Positions 49,259-58,935 are shown, numbered from the stretch's first letter. The stretch is 64,000 nucleotides of DNA from Nonomuraea aurantiaca (GCF_020215705.1 NZ_JAIWNB010000039.1:1-64000); one strand, 5' to 3'. Notes: generated from the letters alone by a model not told the origin. Program-made: numbers and translations.

Positions 49259-51979
49259 ATGGCCGGCGAGGTGACCCAGCTGACCGTGCGGGTGGTCGAT
49301 GACGACGCGGACGCGCAGGAGCTCGAACGGCTGACCGCCGTACTCCGTACCGAACTGCTCGAACTGGATGTGCTGGCCGCCGAGCCCGAGACGGGGGAGG
49401 CGCCGCCGGACGCCAGGGCGGTCCTGTCGTTCGCGCTGGGCGGGCTGGTGATCTCGTTCGCGGGCATGGAGCTGCTCGGGGCGCTCGTGGGCGTGGTGAC
49501 GGCCTGGCTGCAGCGCGACCAGAGCCGTTCGGTCAAGCTCGGCATCGAGGGTGATGTGCTGGAGCTGACGGGGGTGGCGACGGGCGAGCAGCGGCGCCTC
49601 ACCGACGAGTGGCTGCGCCGCCGTCGCGGCAGTGCGCCCAAGGTGTCGAGCGGGTCCCGGACGGAGCTCGGTGGCACGCGGATGGCGTTGATCGTGGCGA
49701 GTGACGAGTACGCCGACCCCGGGCTGCGGCGGCTGCGTGCCCCGGCCCAGGACGCGCAGGCGCTGGCCGGGGTGCTGGGGGATCCGCGGATCGGCGGCTT
49801 CGACGTCCGTACGATGCTCAACGAACCCACGCAGGACGTCAACGAGGCGGTCGAGGAGTTCTTCGCCGACCGCGATCCCGACGACCTGCTGTTACTGCAC
49901 TTCTCGGGCCACGGCGTCAAGGATGCGAACGGGGAGCTGTACTTCGCCACCCCCTCCACCAAGCTCAACCGCCTCGGCGCGACCGCCGTGTCGGCCGAGT
50001 TCGTGAACCGGCGGATGAGCCGCAGCCGCTCCCGCCGCGTCGTCCTGCTGCTGGACTGCTGCTACGCGGGCGCCTTCGCGCGCGGGGCGCTGCCTCGCGC
50101 CGGGCTCGGCGTCAACGTCGAGGAGCAGTTCGGCGGGCGCGGCCGGGTGGTGATCACCGCGTCCAACGCCATGGAGTACGCCTTCGACGGCGCCGAGCTC
50201 GCCGACATCCAGGAGCTGTCGCCCTCCGTGTTCACCAGTGCCCTGGTCTCGGGGCTGGAGACGGGTGAGGCGGACCGGGACTCGGACGGGTACGTGGCCA
50301 TCGACGAGCTGTACGACCACGTCTACGACACGGTACGGCGCACCACGCCCAGCCAGACGCCTGGCAAGTGGACGTTCGACGTGCAGGGCGAGCTGTACAT
50401 CGCCCGTCGCGCCCGGCCCGTCAGGACTCCGGTGGCGCTGCCGGAGGAGCTCCAGCACGCCGTCGACCACCCGATCGCCAAGATCAGGGCGGGGGCGGTG
50501 GGGGAGCTGGAACGGCTGCGGCACAGCAGGCACGAAGGGCTGGCGCTGGCGGCGCGGCTGGCGCTGGAGGGGTTGGCGGGCGATGACAGCCGCCTGGTGT
50601 CAGGCGCCGCCGCCAAAGCATTGGACGTCGCCAAGGCCGTGGAAGGCGCCGAGCCCGTCGCCGGTCCGGCGACGGCCACGCCGCTCACGGCCAGCCCCTC
50701 GTCGGCTGATCCGGAGCCGGCTGACTCGGTGTCGGTTGATCCGGCGACGGCTGCGGCGAGCCCCTCGGGGGCTGCTTCGGCGGTCGAGGCTCGGGCCGGT
50801 GACAGGTCTTCGGCGGCCGCCGTCAGTGGTGCCGCTGCGGTAACGCCATCGGTAGCGAACGTCCCGAAGGCACCCGCCCCTGTCCGGCCCGTACGTGATC
50901 GTGCCAGGGGCCGGACGCCGACGCCCGAGGTCGCGCAGCCCGCGCCCGAGGCCGAGGCCGTGCAGCCCGCGCCTGCGTCTCCGCCACCCGCGCCTGCGTC
51001 TCCGCCGACTGACGCCCGCACCGCCCCCATGGCCGCGGTCGCCGAGCCGGTACGGCGGCTCATGCCCGTGCGCGTGCTGTCCCTGGCGGCGGCCCTGTTG
51101 CTGCTCGCCACACCGCAGCTCGCGGCCCTCACACCCATCGCGTCGATCTGGCTCGCCCTCCTGGTGACCGCCACTGTCCTCGTCGCACTCCTGCCCGCGG
51201 GCCGCCAGGAACGGGACGTGGCCGTCGGTGCCACATTCGGGCTGGCCGCCATGTACCTCGGCTATGTGGTGCTGTTGGGCATGCTGGCCGGACAGAGTTG
51301 GCAGGCCGACTCGGCGCCGGCGCTCGTCGGAGGCCTGCTGGCGCTGGCGGTCGTCGGGTTCGAATGGACGTCCGCGGCGCCCGGCCGGTGGCGGCTCCTC
51401 GACGGGTTCCTGGCCGTCCTGGTCCTGGGCACGATCGTCGCCCACCTCGACGGGCCCAACCAGATCACGGAGGGGCCGGGCGAGACGGGGATCTGGATCG
51501 CGACGGTCATCCTGGCAGGCGTCTTGCTCGCGGTGACCGTGCTCCAGGTCGTCCGCAACGCCCGCCGGGGGTCGGCGCGGCGGCTGCTGGTGCTGGCGCT
51601 GGGCCTGGCCACGACGCTGCTCGTGTCGTACGACCTGGTCGAGGTCTACCACCAGAGCACCGGCAGGAACCCGGTGGCCGCCGGTGTCCAACCGGCGTTC
51701 CTCGTGATACTGCTGGTCGCCGCCGGTTCGGCCAGTCCACGGCCGTACTTCCTGCTTGCGGCCAGGCTCTCGGTGATCGTCGGCTCGCTGTCCGGCGTCG
51801 CTTACTACCAGGCTCTGAGCGGCCCGCTGTTCCTGGTAATGGCCCCGTACCAGCCCGCGCGGTTGGTGATCCTGCTGCTGGCCGCGGGCTGCGCCATGGC
51901 CGCGGCCTACCTGAGCCGTCCGCCGGCGGTCGGTGGCGGCGTACAGGAGGCGGTCGGCTCCGCGAACCCGCGCCCGTGA
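49259..51979 (+). CDS. caspase-like protease with EACC1-like N-terminus and multi-helix membrane domain
   Basis: 906 aa. Residues 1-125 form a small alpha/beta domain with a buried hydrophobic helix (LSFALGGLVISFAGMELLGA, then WLQRDQSRSVKLGIEGDVLE), the style of the effector-associated constant component EACC1. Residues 140-380 are a caspase/C14 domain: MALIVASDEYADPGLRRLRA, catalytic H218 in HFSGHGVKD and C268 in LLLDCCYAGAF. A linker with Ala/Pro-rich low complexity (about 460-600) leads to about nine membrane helices (605-890). All motifs are intact. It is likely a membrane-anchored protease triggered by a partner. No signal peptide. The next gene starts 246 bp downstream. Confidence 0.88.
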   Translation: MAGEVTQLTVRVVDDDADAQELERLTAVLRTELLELDVLAAEPETGEAPPDARAVLSFALGGLVISFAGMELLGALVGVVTAWLQRDQSRSVKLGIEGDVLELTGVATGEQRRLTDEWLRRRRGSAPKVSSGSRTELGGTRMALIVASDEYADPGLRRLRAPAQDAQALAGVLGDPRIGGFDVRTMLNEPTQDVNEAVEEFFADRDPDDLLLLHFSGHGVKDANGELYFATPSTKLNRLGATAVSAEFVNRRMSRSRSRRVVLLLDCCYAGAFARGALPRAGLGVNVEEQFGGRGRVVITASNAMEYAFDGAELADIQELSPSVFTSALVSGLETGEADRDSDGYVAIDELYDHVYDTVRRTTPSQTPGKWTFDVQGELYIARRARPVRTPVALPEELQHAVDHPIAKIRAGAVGELERLRHSRHEGLALAARLALEGLAGDDSRLVSGAAAKALDVAKAVEGAEPVAGPATATPLTASPSSADPEPADSVSVDPATAAASPSGAASAVEARAGDRSSAAAVSGAAAVTPSVANVPKAPAPVRPVRDRARGRTPTPEVAQPAPEAEAVQPAPASPPPAPASPPTDARTAPMAAVAEPVRRLMPVRVLSLAAALLLLATPQLAALTPIASIWLALLVTATVLVALLPAGRQERDVAVGATFGLAAMYLGYVVLLGMLAGQSWQADSAPALVGGLLALAVVGFEWTSAAPGRWRLLDGFLAVLVLGTIVAHLDGPNQITEGPGETGIWIATVILAGVLLAVTVLQVVRNARRGSARRLLVLALGLATTLLVSYDLVEVYHQSTGRNPVAAGVQPAFLVILLVAAGSASPRPYFLLAARLSVIVGSLSGVAYYQALSGPLFLVMAPYQPARLVILLLAAGCAMAAAYLSRPPAVGGGVQEAVGSANPRP

Positions 51980-52221
51980 GGCCGTGACGGTCCGCGCCAG
52001 GGACTGGCCGCCGAACTCGCCCGCGATCCACACCGCATCCGGTGGCGCAGAGCCACCCGAGGCGCATCCCGTCGACCGGGGGCAGCAAGCTCGCCGCACC
52101 CTCATCGTGCACATGCACGGGTTGAAGCGCCGTCTTTGGGCGCGGGCGTTTGCCCCGTCAAAGCCTTCTTCGCCTCTGGCCCAAGAGGCGCGCCGGGCGG
52201 GCGGGTCGGAGGGTAGGCAGA

Positions 52222-52276
52222 GAGTATGGACACCGCTCTGCCCGGCCTGGCCGACGATGGCCACGCCGACCTGGTG
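52222..52276. repeat. direct repeat copy 1 (5' end of the 216-aa gene)
   Basis: The 5' end of the 216-aa gene recurs about 1.1 kb downstream (53332-53386) with very few changes: both encode MDTALPGLADDGHADLVR. Between the copies are the rest of the first gene and the 589-bp gap. Confidence 0.85.
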
Positions 52277-52876
52277 CGCGACACCCTGGTCACGCTGTTG
52301 ACGGTCATGCGGCCGGACTGGGGCAGCCGCCAGGCCGTCGCCGGCCGCGTGTCCTTCGCCGAGCACCGCCTGGGGCTCTCGCTGCCGCAGGTCTGCCTGC
52401 ACGCCGTCACCGCCGCGGTCACGCCGAACGCGCCGCCGGACGCCTTCCTTCCCTCCGCCCCGGCCGACGCCCCGGCCGAGGCGCTGCGGCACCTGGCCGA
52501 CCCCGAGCACACCTCGGCGACGATCGCCCAGCTGCGCCGCCGGCTGCTGGAGGCGGGCACGACGCGCCCCACCCTCACGCCGACCCCAGCACCGACTCCA
52601 GCATCGCCCCCGGGATCAGCGCCGTCACCGGTCGCCGGCGAGCACGACCAGCGCGGTGGCCAGCGCGATGACCCCGAGCAGGTCGCGGCCGACCGCGCGA
52701 TGCTCGCCCAGGCCATGGCCGTCGCACACCGCCGGCAGGGCCGCCAGGAATGGACCCGCCGCCAGCGCACCGGCGAGCACGCCGACGACGTGCCGCACGC
52801 GCTGGAGGGCTTCACCCGCGACGACCGGGTGGAGCCGGAGCCGGACGACAGCGCCACGCCCGACGTCGAGTGGTGA
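52226..52876 (+). CDS. hypothetical protein next to the caspase gene
   Basis: 216 aa from ATG 52226. Residues 1-75 form a compact helical domain (MDTALPGLADDGHADLVRDT, LVTLLTVMRPDWGSRQAVAG, FAEHRLGLSLPQVCLHAVTA) of a kind I do not recognise. A second helical element (RHLADPEHTSATIAQLRRRL) is followed by Pro/Thr-rich low complexity and a charged tail. The first 20 codons recur almost unchanged at 53336. Its place behind the caspase gene makes it a candidate partner or regulator, but there is no proof. Confidence 0.5.
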   Translation: MDTALPGLADDGHADLVRDTLVTLLTVMRPDWGSRQAVAGRVSFAEHRLGLSLPQVCLHAVTAAVTPNAPPDAFLPSAPADAPAEALRHLADPEHTSATIAQLRRRLLEAGTTRPTLTPTPAPTPASPPGSAPSPVAGEHDQRGGQRDDPEQVAADRAMLAQAMAVAHRRQGRQEWTRRQRTGEHADDVPHALEGFTRDDRVEPEPDDSATPDVEW

Positions 52877-53465
52877 CACCGATGAGAGATCACCGGCGCA
52901 CCGACCCCCGCCCGGCCTCTTCCCGCGACACGCCCGGGCGCATCCGTGGAGGCCGCCCCGACCTGGGGCTCAGCGCTCAGGAAAGATCGCCAAAGACGTT
53001 AAGGGGCGACGTGGTGTACCTACCCGGGGCGTGAGAGGTTGTCTTCGATCCCCTAAGTGATCTTTTGATCGCACTCGGAGGCCCGGTGCTCGGGTCTGTG
53101 CCACCGGGGGCAAAGTAACTGTGAGTAATCGGAGACCCTCGGAGGGCTTGGCATAAGAGCGCTTAGCGATCAACACGACCTGGGAAACGCGTCGCAGGGC
53201 GTTATCGCGGCCGCGACCGCCCGACTCATCCCCGATCATCCCGACAGAAAACCGCACCCGAGCTGCGCCCCGGTCACCTGCTATGACCTGGGGAGACGTT
53301 CCCGGCCCAGCGGCCAGGGCGGTAAGGCAGGCGGTATGGACACCGCCTTGCCCGGCCTGGCCGACGACGGCCACGCCGACCTGGTGCGAGAGCTGATTTC
53401 TGTCATGCGGGACCTGTGACACAGCGCACTGACCTCCGCCGAGCGGAAGGCTCATGCTGGGCGCC
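52877..53465. other. 589-bp gap containing a truncated gene copy
   Basis: No complete gene is seen. 53336-53419 holds the 5' end of a second copy of the 216-aa gene (MDTALPGLADDGHADLVREL) that stops after 27 codons. Around 53065-53078 GTGATCTTTTGATCGC can form a small GATC-TTTT-GATC hairpin. On the reverse strand a Pro/Arg-rich frame is visible but without a start. A terminator for the 216-aa gene or scar DNA are possible readings. Confidence 0.4.
53332..53386. repeat. direct repeat copy 2 (truncated duplicate)
   Basis: Nearly identical to 52222-52276. The reading frame starts with the same MDTALPGLADDGHADLVR but ends with ELISVMRDL and a stop. It is a partial duplication rather than a second gene. 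Confidence 0.85.
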
Positions 53466-53627
53466 ATGACCATTCGTCGATTCAGTACGTTCGCCTCGCG
53501 GCTGGGAGCCGCGACCCTGGCCGCCGCGCTGCTCGCGGCAACACCCGTGGCCGCCGCTGAGGACAGCGGCCTCGACCGGCAGCGGCTGCGCCAGACGCTG
53601 GACGCCGTGCACGAGGCCGGCATGTAC
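53466..53627 (+). pseudogene. secreted serine hydrolase / D-Ala-D-Ala carboxypeptidase-like, 5' part only
   Basis: The frame starts MTIRRFSTFASRLGAATLAA, a signal peptide with ALLAATPVAAAEDSGL as cleavage region, followed by DRQRLRQTLDAVHEAGMYG, the first helix of R61-like serine hydrolases. Then the sequence changes abruptly at about 53628 to the IS256 fragment, and the rest of the gene is missing. The stop is reached at 53819 inside IS sequence. The neighbours on the other side of the fragment are glycosidases, so the IS junction deleted the catalytic part. Confidence 0.65.
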
Positions 53628-54455
53628 GGCAGGCGGCCTCGATGGTGGGCGCGGTGTAGATCTTCTTCAGTTCGGCGGCGACCGCGCTGCGATCGCGGCG
53701 GGCCACTGGGCGCAGCGCGTTACGCACCAGGTGCACCACACAGCGCTGAACCGTGGTGTGCGGGAAGGCGTGGTGGATGGCCTCTTCGAAGCCGGGCAGG
53801 CCGTGGGTGCAGGCGATGAGGATGTCGCGCACGCCCCGGTTGCGCAGATCGGTCATCACCGCACTCCAGAAACGGGCGGATTCGCCGGCGGTGGCGGTAT
53901 CGAGCGGGGTTTTGGCCAGCCAGATGCCCAGCACGTGCTTGTCGCCGTCGACATCGATGCCGATCGCGACATAGGCGGGCTTGGCCTGCACGGTGTGGTT
54001 GTCGCGGACCTTGACCACGATGGCGTCCAGGAACACCACCGGATACCACGGGTCCAAGGGGCGCGTCTGCCAGGCCTTGACCTCCTCCAGCACCTGATCG
54101 GTGATGCGGGAGACCTGCTCGTGCGACAGTTCGGTGTCGTAGATCTGCAGCAGGTGGTCCTGGATGTCGCGCACGCTCATGCCGTGCGCGTACAGGCTGA
54201 TGACCATGTCGTCCAGGCCGCCGGACACCCTGCCCGCCCGCTTGGGCACCAGCACCGGCTCGAAGGTGCCCGCCCGGTCGCGGGGCACGGCCAGCCGCAC
54301 CGGCCCGACCCCGGTCTGCACCGTCTTGGCGATCTTCCCGTTGCGGGCGTTCCCGGCCGTTGCGCCCGCTCCCTGCTCGTGCCGCTCATAGCCCAGATGC
54401 GCGGTCAGTTCGGCCTCCAGCGCGCGCTCCAGGGCGCGTCCACGCCGTTTCGCCG
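53628..54455 (-). mobile_element. IS256-family transposase, internal fragment
   Basis: The reverse strand reads RALERALEAELTAHLGYERH, VRLAVPRDRAGTFEPVLVPK, PWYPVVFLDAIVVKVRDNHT (first catalytic Asp), RDILIACTHGLPGFEEAIHH (second region) and KKIYTAPTIEAA, then stops matching at 53627. The extreme N-terminus is cut by the end of the GH95-like gene at 54455 and the last third, with the catalytic Glu, is missing. It is not closely similar to the IS256 piece at 36 kb. Confidence 0.85.
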
Positions 54456-57335
54456 TCACACGGTGGTGAGCTGCCATTCCTGGTTGGTGCCGCCGTTCTG
54501 GGGCCATTGGATGATCCGGGCGCCGTCGGCTGTGGAGCCGGCTTCAACGTCCGCGCACAATCCGTTGCCGACGTTGACGAGCCGGTAGTAGCCGCTCGTG
54601 GCCGCGGGGACGAGTTTCCACCGCTGACTGGTGCCGTTGTTGTCGGTCAGCTGGACGAGGGCGGCGCCCTGGCTGGCGTTCGGGCTGGTGAGGACCTTGC
54701 CGCTGCTGACACCGGCCAGCCGGAACGAGCCGTCGGAGTTCTGCGACATCCGCCACTGCTGGCTCGTTCCGCCGGTCCAGGGCCACTGGACGATGGCGGC
54801 GCCGTCGGCGGTTGAGCCGCCGTAGACGTCCAGCACCATGCCGCTGTTGCGGTTGACCAGGCGGACGACGCCGGTGGTCGGGCCGCCGGCGCCCAGCTCG
54901 ACGGTGATCTGGGTCGTCGTGCCCCTGGTCAGCGACACCTGCCGGGCGTGGCTGCCCAAAGGTGAAGGGGCGACTTCTGCGCTGCTGGTGACGGAAGCTA
55001 TCCCGCGCCGGCAGATGAGCGTCACGGTCTGGGTGATGTCGGAGACGACGGTGGCGGTGACGGTCCGGGCGCTGAGGTCCCAGGTGAGCGACTCGATCCG
55101 GATGCGGTTGCGGCCGAGTACGCCGGTGATCGTGCCCTTGGCGAACTGATCGGGCAGCGCGGGCAGCAACTCCAGGATGCCGGGCCTGGTGTAGATCAAT
55201 GCCTCGGCGAGGATCGCGGGCAGCGAGTTGGCGGCGTCGGCGTTGTAGATGGCCAGGTTCGGGTTGTGCGAGGTCATCAGCGACCGGAAGATCATGTTGT
55301 TGCCCAGGATCTTCCGCAGGTTGCCGTACACGCCGGCGCCGTCCTTGAGCCGGGCTCGGGCGAGGCAGCGGTGAATGGCGCCGTGGGCCTCTCCCGCCTC
55401 GTCCCCTCGCAGATCCAAAGCGCGGCTCGCGTAGCGGACCAGGTCGGGCTTGTCCTCGGGGTTGATCTCGTGCAGCGGCCAGACCGGGTACATGTGCTGC
55501 ACGTGACGGTGGTTGTACCGGTCGGTCAGGCTGGGCCACGACCATTCCGCGAGCGCCCCGTCACCGTTGACCCGATAATCGGGCATCTTGGCCAGCAAGG
55601 CAGTCCAGCGTTGCACGCCTTGGCCTGGGCCCTGCTCGATGCCGAGGAAGTCAGCGGCCTCGATGGCGGCCCGCAGCGCGTGCTTGCCCGCGGCGATCTC
55701 GCCGGTCGCGTTGATCGACAACTGCCTGCCCGTGTTGCCCGGGCTGTTCTCCATGGAGAAGCACGGCACGAAGATGACCTTGCCGTTGGCGTCGGTGCGG
55801 GTGAGGAAATCCTCGTAGAACGACGCGAGCTCGATCAGGACGGGGGCGAGCTTGGTGCGATAGAAGGTGGCGTCACCGGTGACCTGGTAGTACTCGAGCA
55901 GCGGATAGAGCAGCCAGTCGGCGCCGCCGATCCAGGCGTGTCCGGGGAACCCGCCGTCGAAATGCAGCATCTTGCCGTACTCGCCGTCGGTCCGGGAGGG
56001 AGCGAGCAGGCCGCGGGCGCCGTAGAGGTTTCTGGCATTGGTGCGCCAGTCGTTGATCTGGCCGAGGATCAGGTTGAAATAGCCGTCCATGGCTTCGGTG
56101 AGGAACAGGATGTTGCCGCCGGCGACCTGGAAGTTGACGTTGGCGTCGGTGGTGAAGTCGCCGGCCCACGCCGCGTCCCAGGCGCCCGTCCACAGGCCGG
56201 TCAGCCGCGGCGGCAGGACGCCGCTTGAGGAGAGGAACAGGTAACGGCCGGAGTCGTACATCCGCTCCAGCAACGCCAGGTTGATGACGTTGCGGCTGGA
56301 ATTCTGCCGCGCGATCAATTCACTGGTCGGCAGTTGACGGTCGGCGGCGCTGACGTTGAGGTCGAGGCGTGAACGGTCGTACAGGGGGCTGTGCAGGGCG
56401 GTGTGCCGGGTGAGCAGAGTCGCGTAGTCGGCGCTCAGCGCGGCCAACGCCGTGTGCAGTGGTTTGGCGTCCCACGCGGAGGACGACTCGTAGCGATCCA
56501 GTTTGGTCAGTAGCACGACTTTGGTCGCCGCGGCCACGACGACGGCCGACCCGCTCACCCGTACCGAACCGCCGGACACGACCACCCGGGTGACGCCCTC
56601 GTAGCCGAAAGCCCCCTGCCCGGCGGGATATCTGCCCCGCAGGTTCAGGTAGCCGTCACCGTTGGCGACCGTGGCCAGGGTGGTGAAGCCGACCGACCCC
56701 GGCACGCCGCTCAGGCCCGTGTTGACGCTCAGCGTGGTGTCGATCGTCCGGCCCGGCGCGGGAGTGAGCTCGTGAACGATGACCCTGTCGGCTCGGGAAG
56801 CGAAAGCCCGGCGCGTCCACGCGCCGTAGCCGTCGGTCCACGTCGAGGTGACCTCACCGGTCCTGAAATCGGTGATCCGGGCGTAGTCGTTGACCGTCGT
56901 CACCCCTGGGGCGCTGATCTGCAGCTCATAACCCGGATGGAAGGTCTGCGTCCAGCGCAGCGACCAGCCGGAGGTGAAGTCGCCGGTGGCACCGTTGAAG
57001 TCGCCTGCGAGCGCTTTGTCCCTGACCCCCGCCAACCGGCCCGACAGCACCGGTGGAGTCACGTTACGGGTGCCGTTGGGCAGTACGAACCGATGATGCG
57101 TGAAGATCACCTTCTCCAGGGCGGGCGCGCCGTGGAGCATGGCCCCGTACTCACCGTTGCCGGTCAGGAAGGCATCGGTCCAACTCGCCGCCGGGGTCGT
57201 GTCATAGATGCCGCGCTGCGGCAGTTGCGGCGGTACGGCGGCATCCGCTCGGACAGAGAAGATCGCCGAAGGAAGCGCGGCAGCGCCGACGCCCGCCGCC
57301 GTGGTGGCGATGAAGCGTCGACGGTTCAGCGGCAT
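54456..57335 (-). CDS. secreted GH95-like alpha-L-fucosidase/galactosidase with ricin-type lectin domain
   Basis: 959 aa from ATG 57335 (10 nt after AGGAG; ATG 57341 is also possible). A Tat signal (NRRRFIATTAAGVGAAALPS) is followed by the GH95 N-terminal domain (ASWTDAFLTGNGEYGAMLHG), the helical barrel with LTGLWTGAWDAAWAGDFTTD, the acid residue region VPCFSMENSPGN and YNHRHVQHMYPVWPLHEINP, and a C-terminal ricin B module with three QxW repeats (GTSQQWRM, GTSQRWKLV, GTNQEWQL). It should cut alpha-L-fucose or -galactose ends from polysaccharides outside the cell. Its stop abuts the IS256 fragment, but the lectin end looks complete. Confidence 0.88.
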   Translation of the reverse strand: MPLNRRRFIATTAAGVGAAALPSAIFSVRADAAVPPQLPQRGIYDTTPAASWTDAFLTGNGEYGAMLHGAPALEKVIFTHHRFVLPNGTRNVTPPVLSGRLAGVRDKALAGDFNGATGDFTSGWSLRWTQTFHPGYELQISAPGVTTVNDYARITDFRTGEVTSTWTDGYGAWTRRAFASRADRVIVHELTPAPGRTIDTTLSVNTGLSGVPGSVGFTTLATVANGDGYLNLRGRYPAGQGAFGYEGVTRVVVSGGSVRVSGSAVVVAAATKVVLLTKLDRYESSSAWDAKPLHTALAALSADYATLLTRHTALHSPLYDRSRLDLNVSAADRQLPTSELIARQNSSRNVINLALLERMYDSGRYLFLSSSGVLPPRLTGLWTGAWDAAWAGDFTTDANVNFQVAGGNILFLTEAMDGYFNLILGQINDWRTNARNLYGARGLLAPSRTDGEYGKMLHFDGGFPGHAWIGGADWLLYPLLEYYQVTGDATFYRTKLAPVLIELASFYEDFLTRTDANGKVIFVPCFSMENSPGNTGRQLSINATGEIAAGKHALRAAIEAADFLGIEQGPGQGVQRWTALLAKMPDYRVNGDGALAEWSWPSLTDRYNHRHVQHMYPVWPLHEINPEDKPDLVRYASRALDLRGDEAGEAHGAIHRCLARARLKDGAGVYGNLRKILGNNMIFRSLMTSHNPNLAIYNADAANSLPAILAEALIYTRPGILELLPALPDQFAKGTITGVLGRNRIRIESLTWDLSARTVTATVVSDITQTVTLICRRGIASVTSSAEVAPSPLGSHARQVSLTRGTTTQITVELGAGGPTTGVVRLVNRNSGMVLDVYGGSTADGAAIVQWPWTGGTSQQWRMSQNSDGSFRLAGVSSGKVLTSPNASQGAALVQLTDNNGTSQRWKLVPAATSGYYRLVNVGNGLCADVEAGSTADGARIIQWPQNGGTNQEWQLTTV

Positions 57336-57477
57336 GTTCATGAAGCTCCTAGTGGCGAAGTTGGGGGGCGATGGTTGCGGCCGAGTGCCACCTGTGCCGC
57401 CACGGCTGTCCATCGCCGCGGTACGGCCGCCGTTCGGCGGGACGCCCTGATGCGGGGCATGAGTTCGAAGGTCAGAA

Positions 57478-58935
57478 TCAGCTGCGCAGGGTCCACCGTT
57501 GGTTGGCCTGTCCGTTGCAGGACCACAGGATGAGTTTGGTGCCGTTGGCGGTGCCGGCCGCGTTGGCGTCGAGGCACAGCCCGGACGGCACGCCGGTGAT
57601 GGTGCCGTTGGCGTTGATGTTCCACTGCTGGTTGGCTTGGCCGTTGCAGTCCCAGATGATCACCTGGGTGCCGTTGGCGGTGCCCTGCCCGTTGGCGTCC
57701 AGGCACTTGTTGCCGTACACCTGCAGGCTCTTGCCCGATGTGTAGGTGAACCGCTGGTTGGTGCCGCTCCCGCAATCCCAGATCTGCGCCTGGGTGCCGT
57801 TGGTGGTGCTGGAGTTGGGCACGTCGACGCATCGGCCGGATTGGCCGCCCACAATCTGGGCGTTCTGCTGGGGGTCGCTGCCTGCCGCCGGTGCGTAGCC
57901 GGCGGCGGCGATGTTGGCCTGTACGGCGTTCTCGGTGGCCTCCGTGGGATAGCCGGAGGTCAACACGCCCTCGTAGAAGGTGCCGCGGCCGGTGACGCTG
58001 TTGTCGCCGCCGATGCCGAGCAGGATGGCGCCTTCCTTCTTCATCGGGTGGTAGCCGTTGGGGCGTCGTCCGTCGAAATAGGTCGTCAGGCCACCCGACT
58101 GCGCGTTGCCGCCCCGGATCGCCCAGTGGTTCGGCTCGCCCTTGACGATGGCGGTGACGAAGCGGTGGTTGATGGGCGCGAGGTTGTTGTAGCCCGCGTT
58201 CACCCCGGAGAACAGTCCCCACTCCAGGTCGGCCATGATCCAGGGGCCGGCTCCGGCCCCGTAGCCCCACTGTTTGCTGGCGCCGAAGTAGACGGTCTCC
58301 ATGATGGCGGGGGCGTCGGCCTGGCCATCTGTCTGTGCGTTGCCGTAGTCGAAGCAGCACCATTGGTTGTAGTGCGTGCCGTCGACGACGGCGTAGATGC
58401 CCTCGGGCTGGTCGCCGGTCGCGACGCCGTTGGTGTTGTTGTTGCGGTAGCCGGTGCCGGGAGCGATGTAGACGCCGTACGCCTTCTGGCCGCCGATGGT
58501 GATCGGGGCCGCCTTGGCGTCGGCGAGGTTGTCCCATCCGCCAGGAGCGGGGCCGGGCCAGTGGCCGGGAGGCGCCTGGGTGAGGCGGTTGTTGCGGCCG
58601 GACTGGTCGTAGAGAATGGTGATGACACAGGTCGTGTTGGCGCAGAACGAGTCCTGGGCGGCGGCGTCGACGACTCCGCCCGCGCTCAGGACGCCGATGT
58701 CGCGCGTGGTGTTGTCCGAGGCACGCCTGACCTGATACAGCGGGCCGTTGTAGGTCCCGTACAGCGCACGGGTCGTGCTGTGCGCCGCCACGCACGGCGT
58801 ACCTCCCGCGGCGTAGATGTCGCACGGCTGCGATGCCGCAGCCCGGGCTGTGCCACCGCCGGCCAGGCAGGCGGTGGCGAGCGCGGCGCTCGCCCCGGCC
58901 GCAAGCGCCCTTCTCAGGCTCCCGGAAAGGATCAC
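57478..58935 (-). CDS. secreted GH54-like alpha-L-arabinofuranosidase with ricin-type lectin domain
   Basis: 485 aa from GTG 58935 behind GGGAG. A Sec-type signal peptide (ends GGTARAAASQ) is followed by the arabinofuranosidase B catalytic domain (CDIYAAGGTPCVAAHSTTRA, ALYGTYNGPLYQVRRASDNT, YDQSGRNNRLTQAPPG, the CCF disulfide turn in NQWCCFDYGNAQTDG, and ADLEWGLFSGVNAGYNN). The C-terminus is a three-repeat ricin lectin domain (GTNQRFTY, QANQQWNI, QANQRWTL). Substrate: terminal arabinofuranose of hemicellulose. 142 bp separate it from the GH95-like gene downstream; a LacI-type operator precedes it. Confidence 0.92.
   Translation of the reverse strand: MILSGSLRRALAAGASAALATACLAGGGTARAAASQPCDIYAAGGTPCVAAHSTTRALYGTYNGPLYQVRRASDNTTRDIGVLSAGGVVDAAAQDSFCANTTCVITILYDQSGRNNRLTQAPPGHWPGPAPGGWDNLADAKAAPITIGGQKAYGVYIAPGTGYRNNNTNGVATGDQPEGIYAVVDGTHYNQWCCFDYGNAQTDGQADAPAIMETVYFGASKQWGYGAGAGPWIMADLEWGLFSGVNAGYNNLAPINHRFVTAIVKGEPNHWAIRGGNAQSGGLTTYFDGRRPNGYHPMKKEGAILLGIGGDNSVTGRGTFYEGVLTSGYPTEATENAVQANIAAAGYAPAAGSDPQQNAQIVGGQSGRCVDVPNSSTTNGTQAQIWDCGSGTNQRFTYTSGKSLQVYGNKCLDANGQGTANGTQVIIWDCNGQANQQWNINANGTITGVPSGLCLDANAAGTANGTKLILWSCNGQANQRWTLRS

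Noticed and set aside
50600..52510. 636-codon open frame on the reverse strand
   Set aside because: Antisense to the caspase gene and its downstream gene; no motif.
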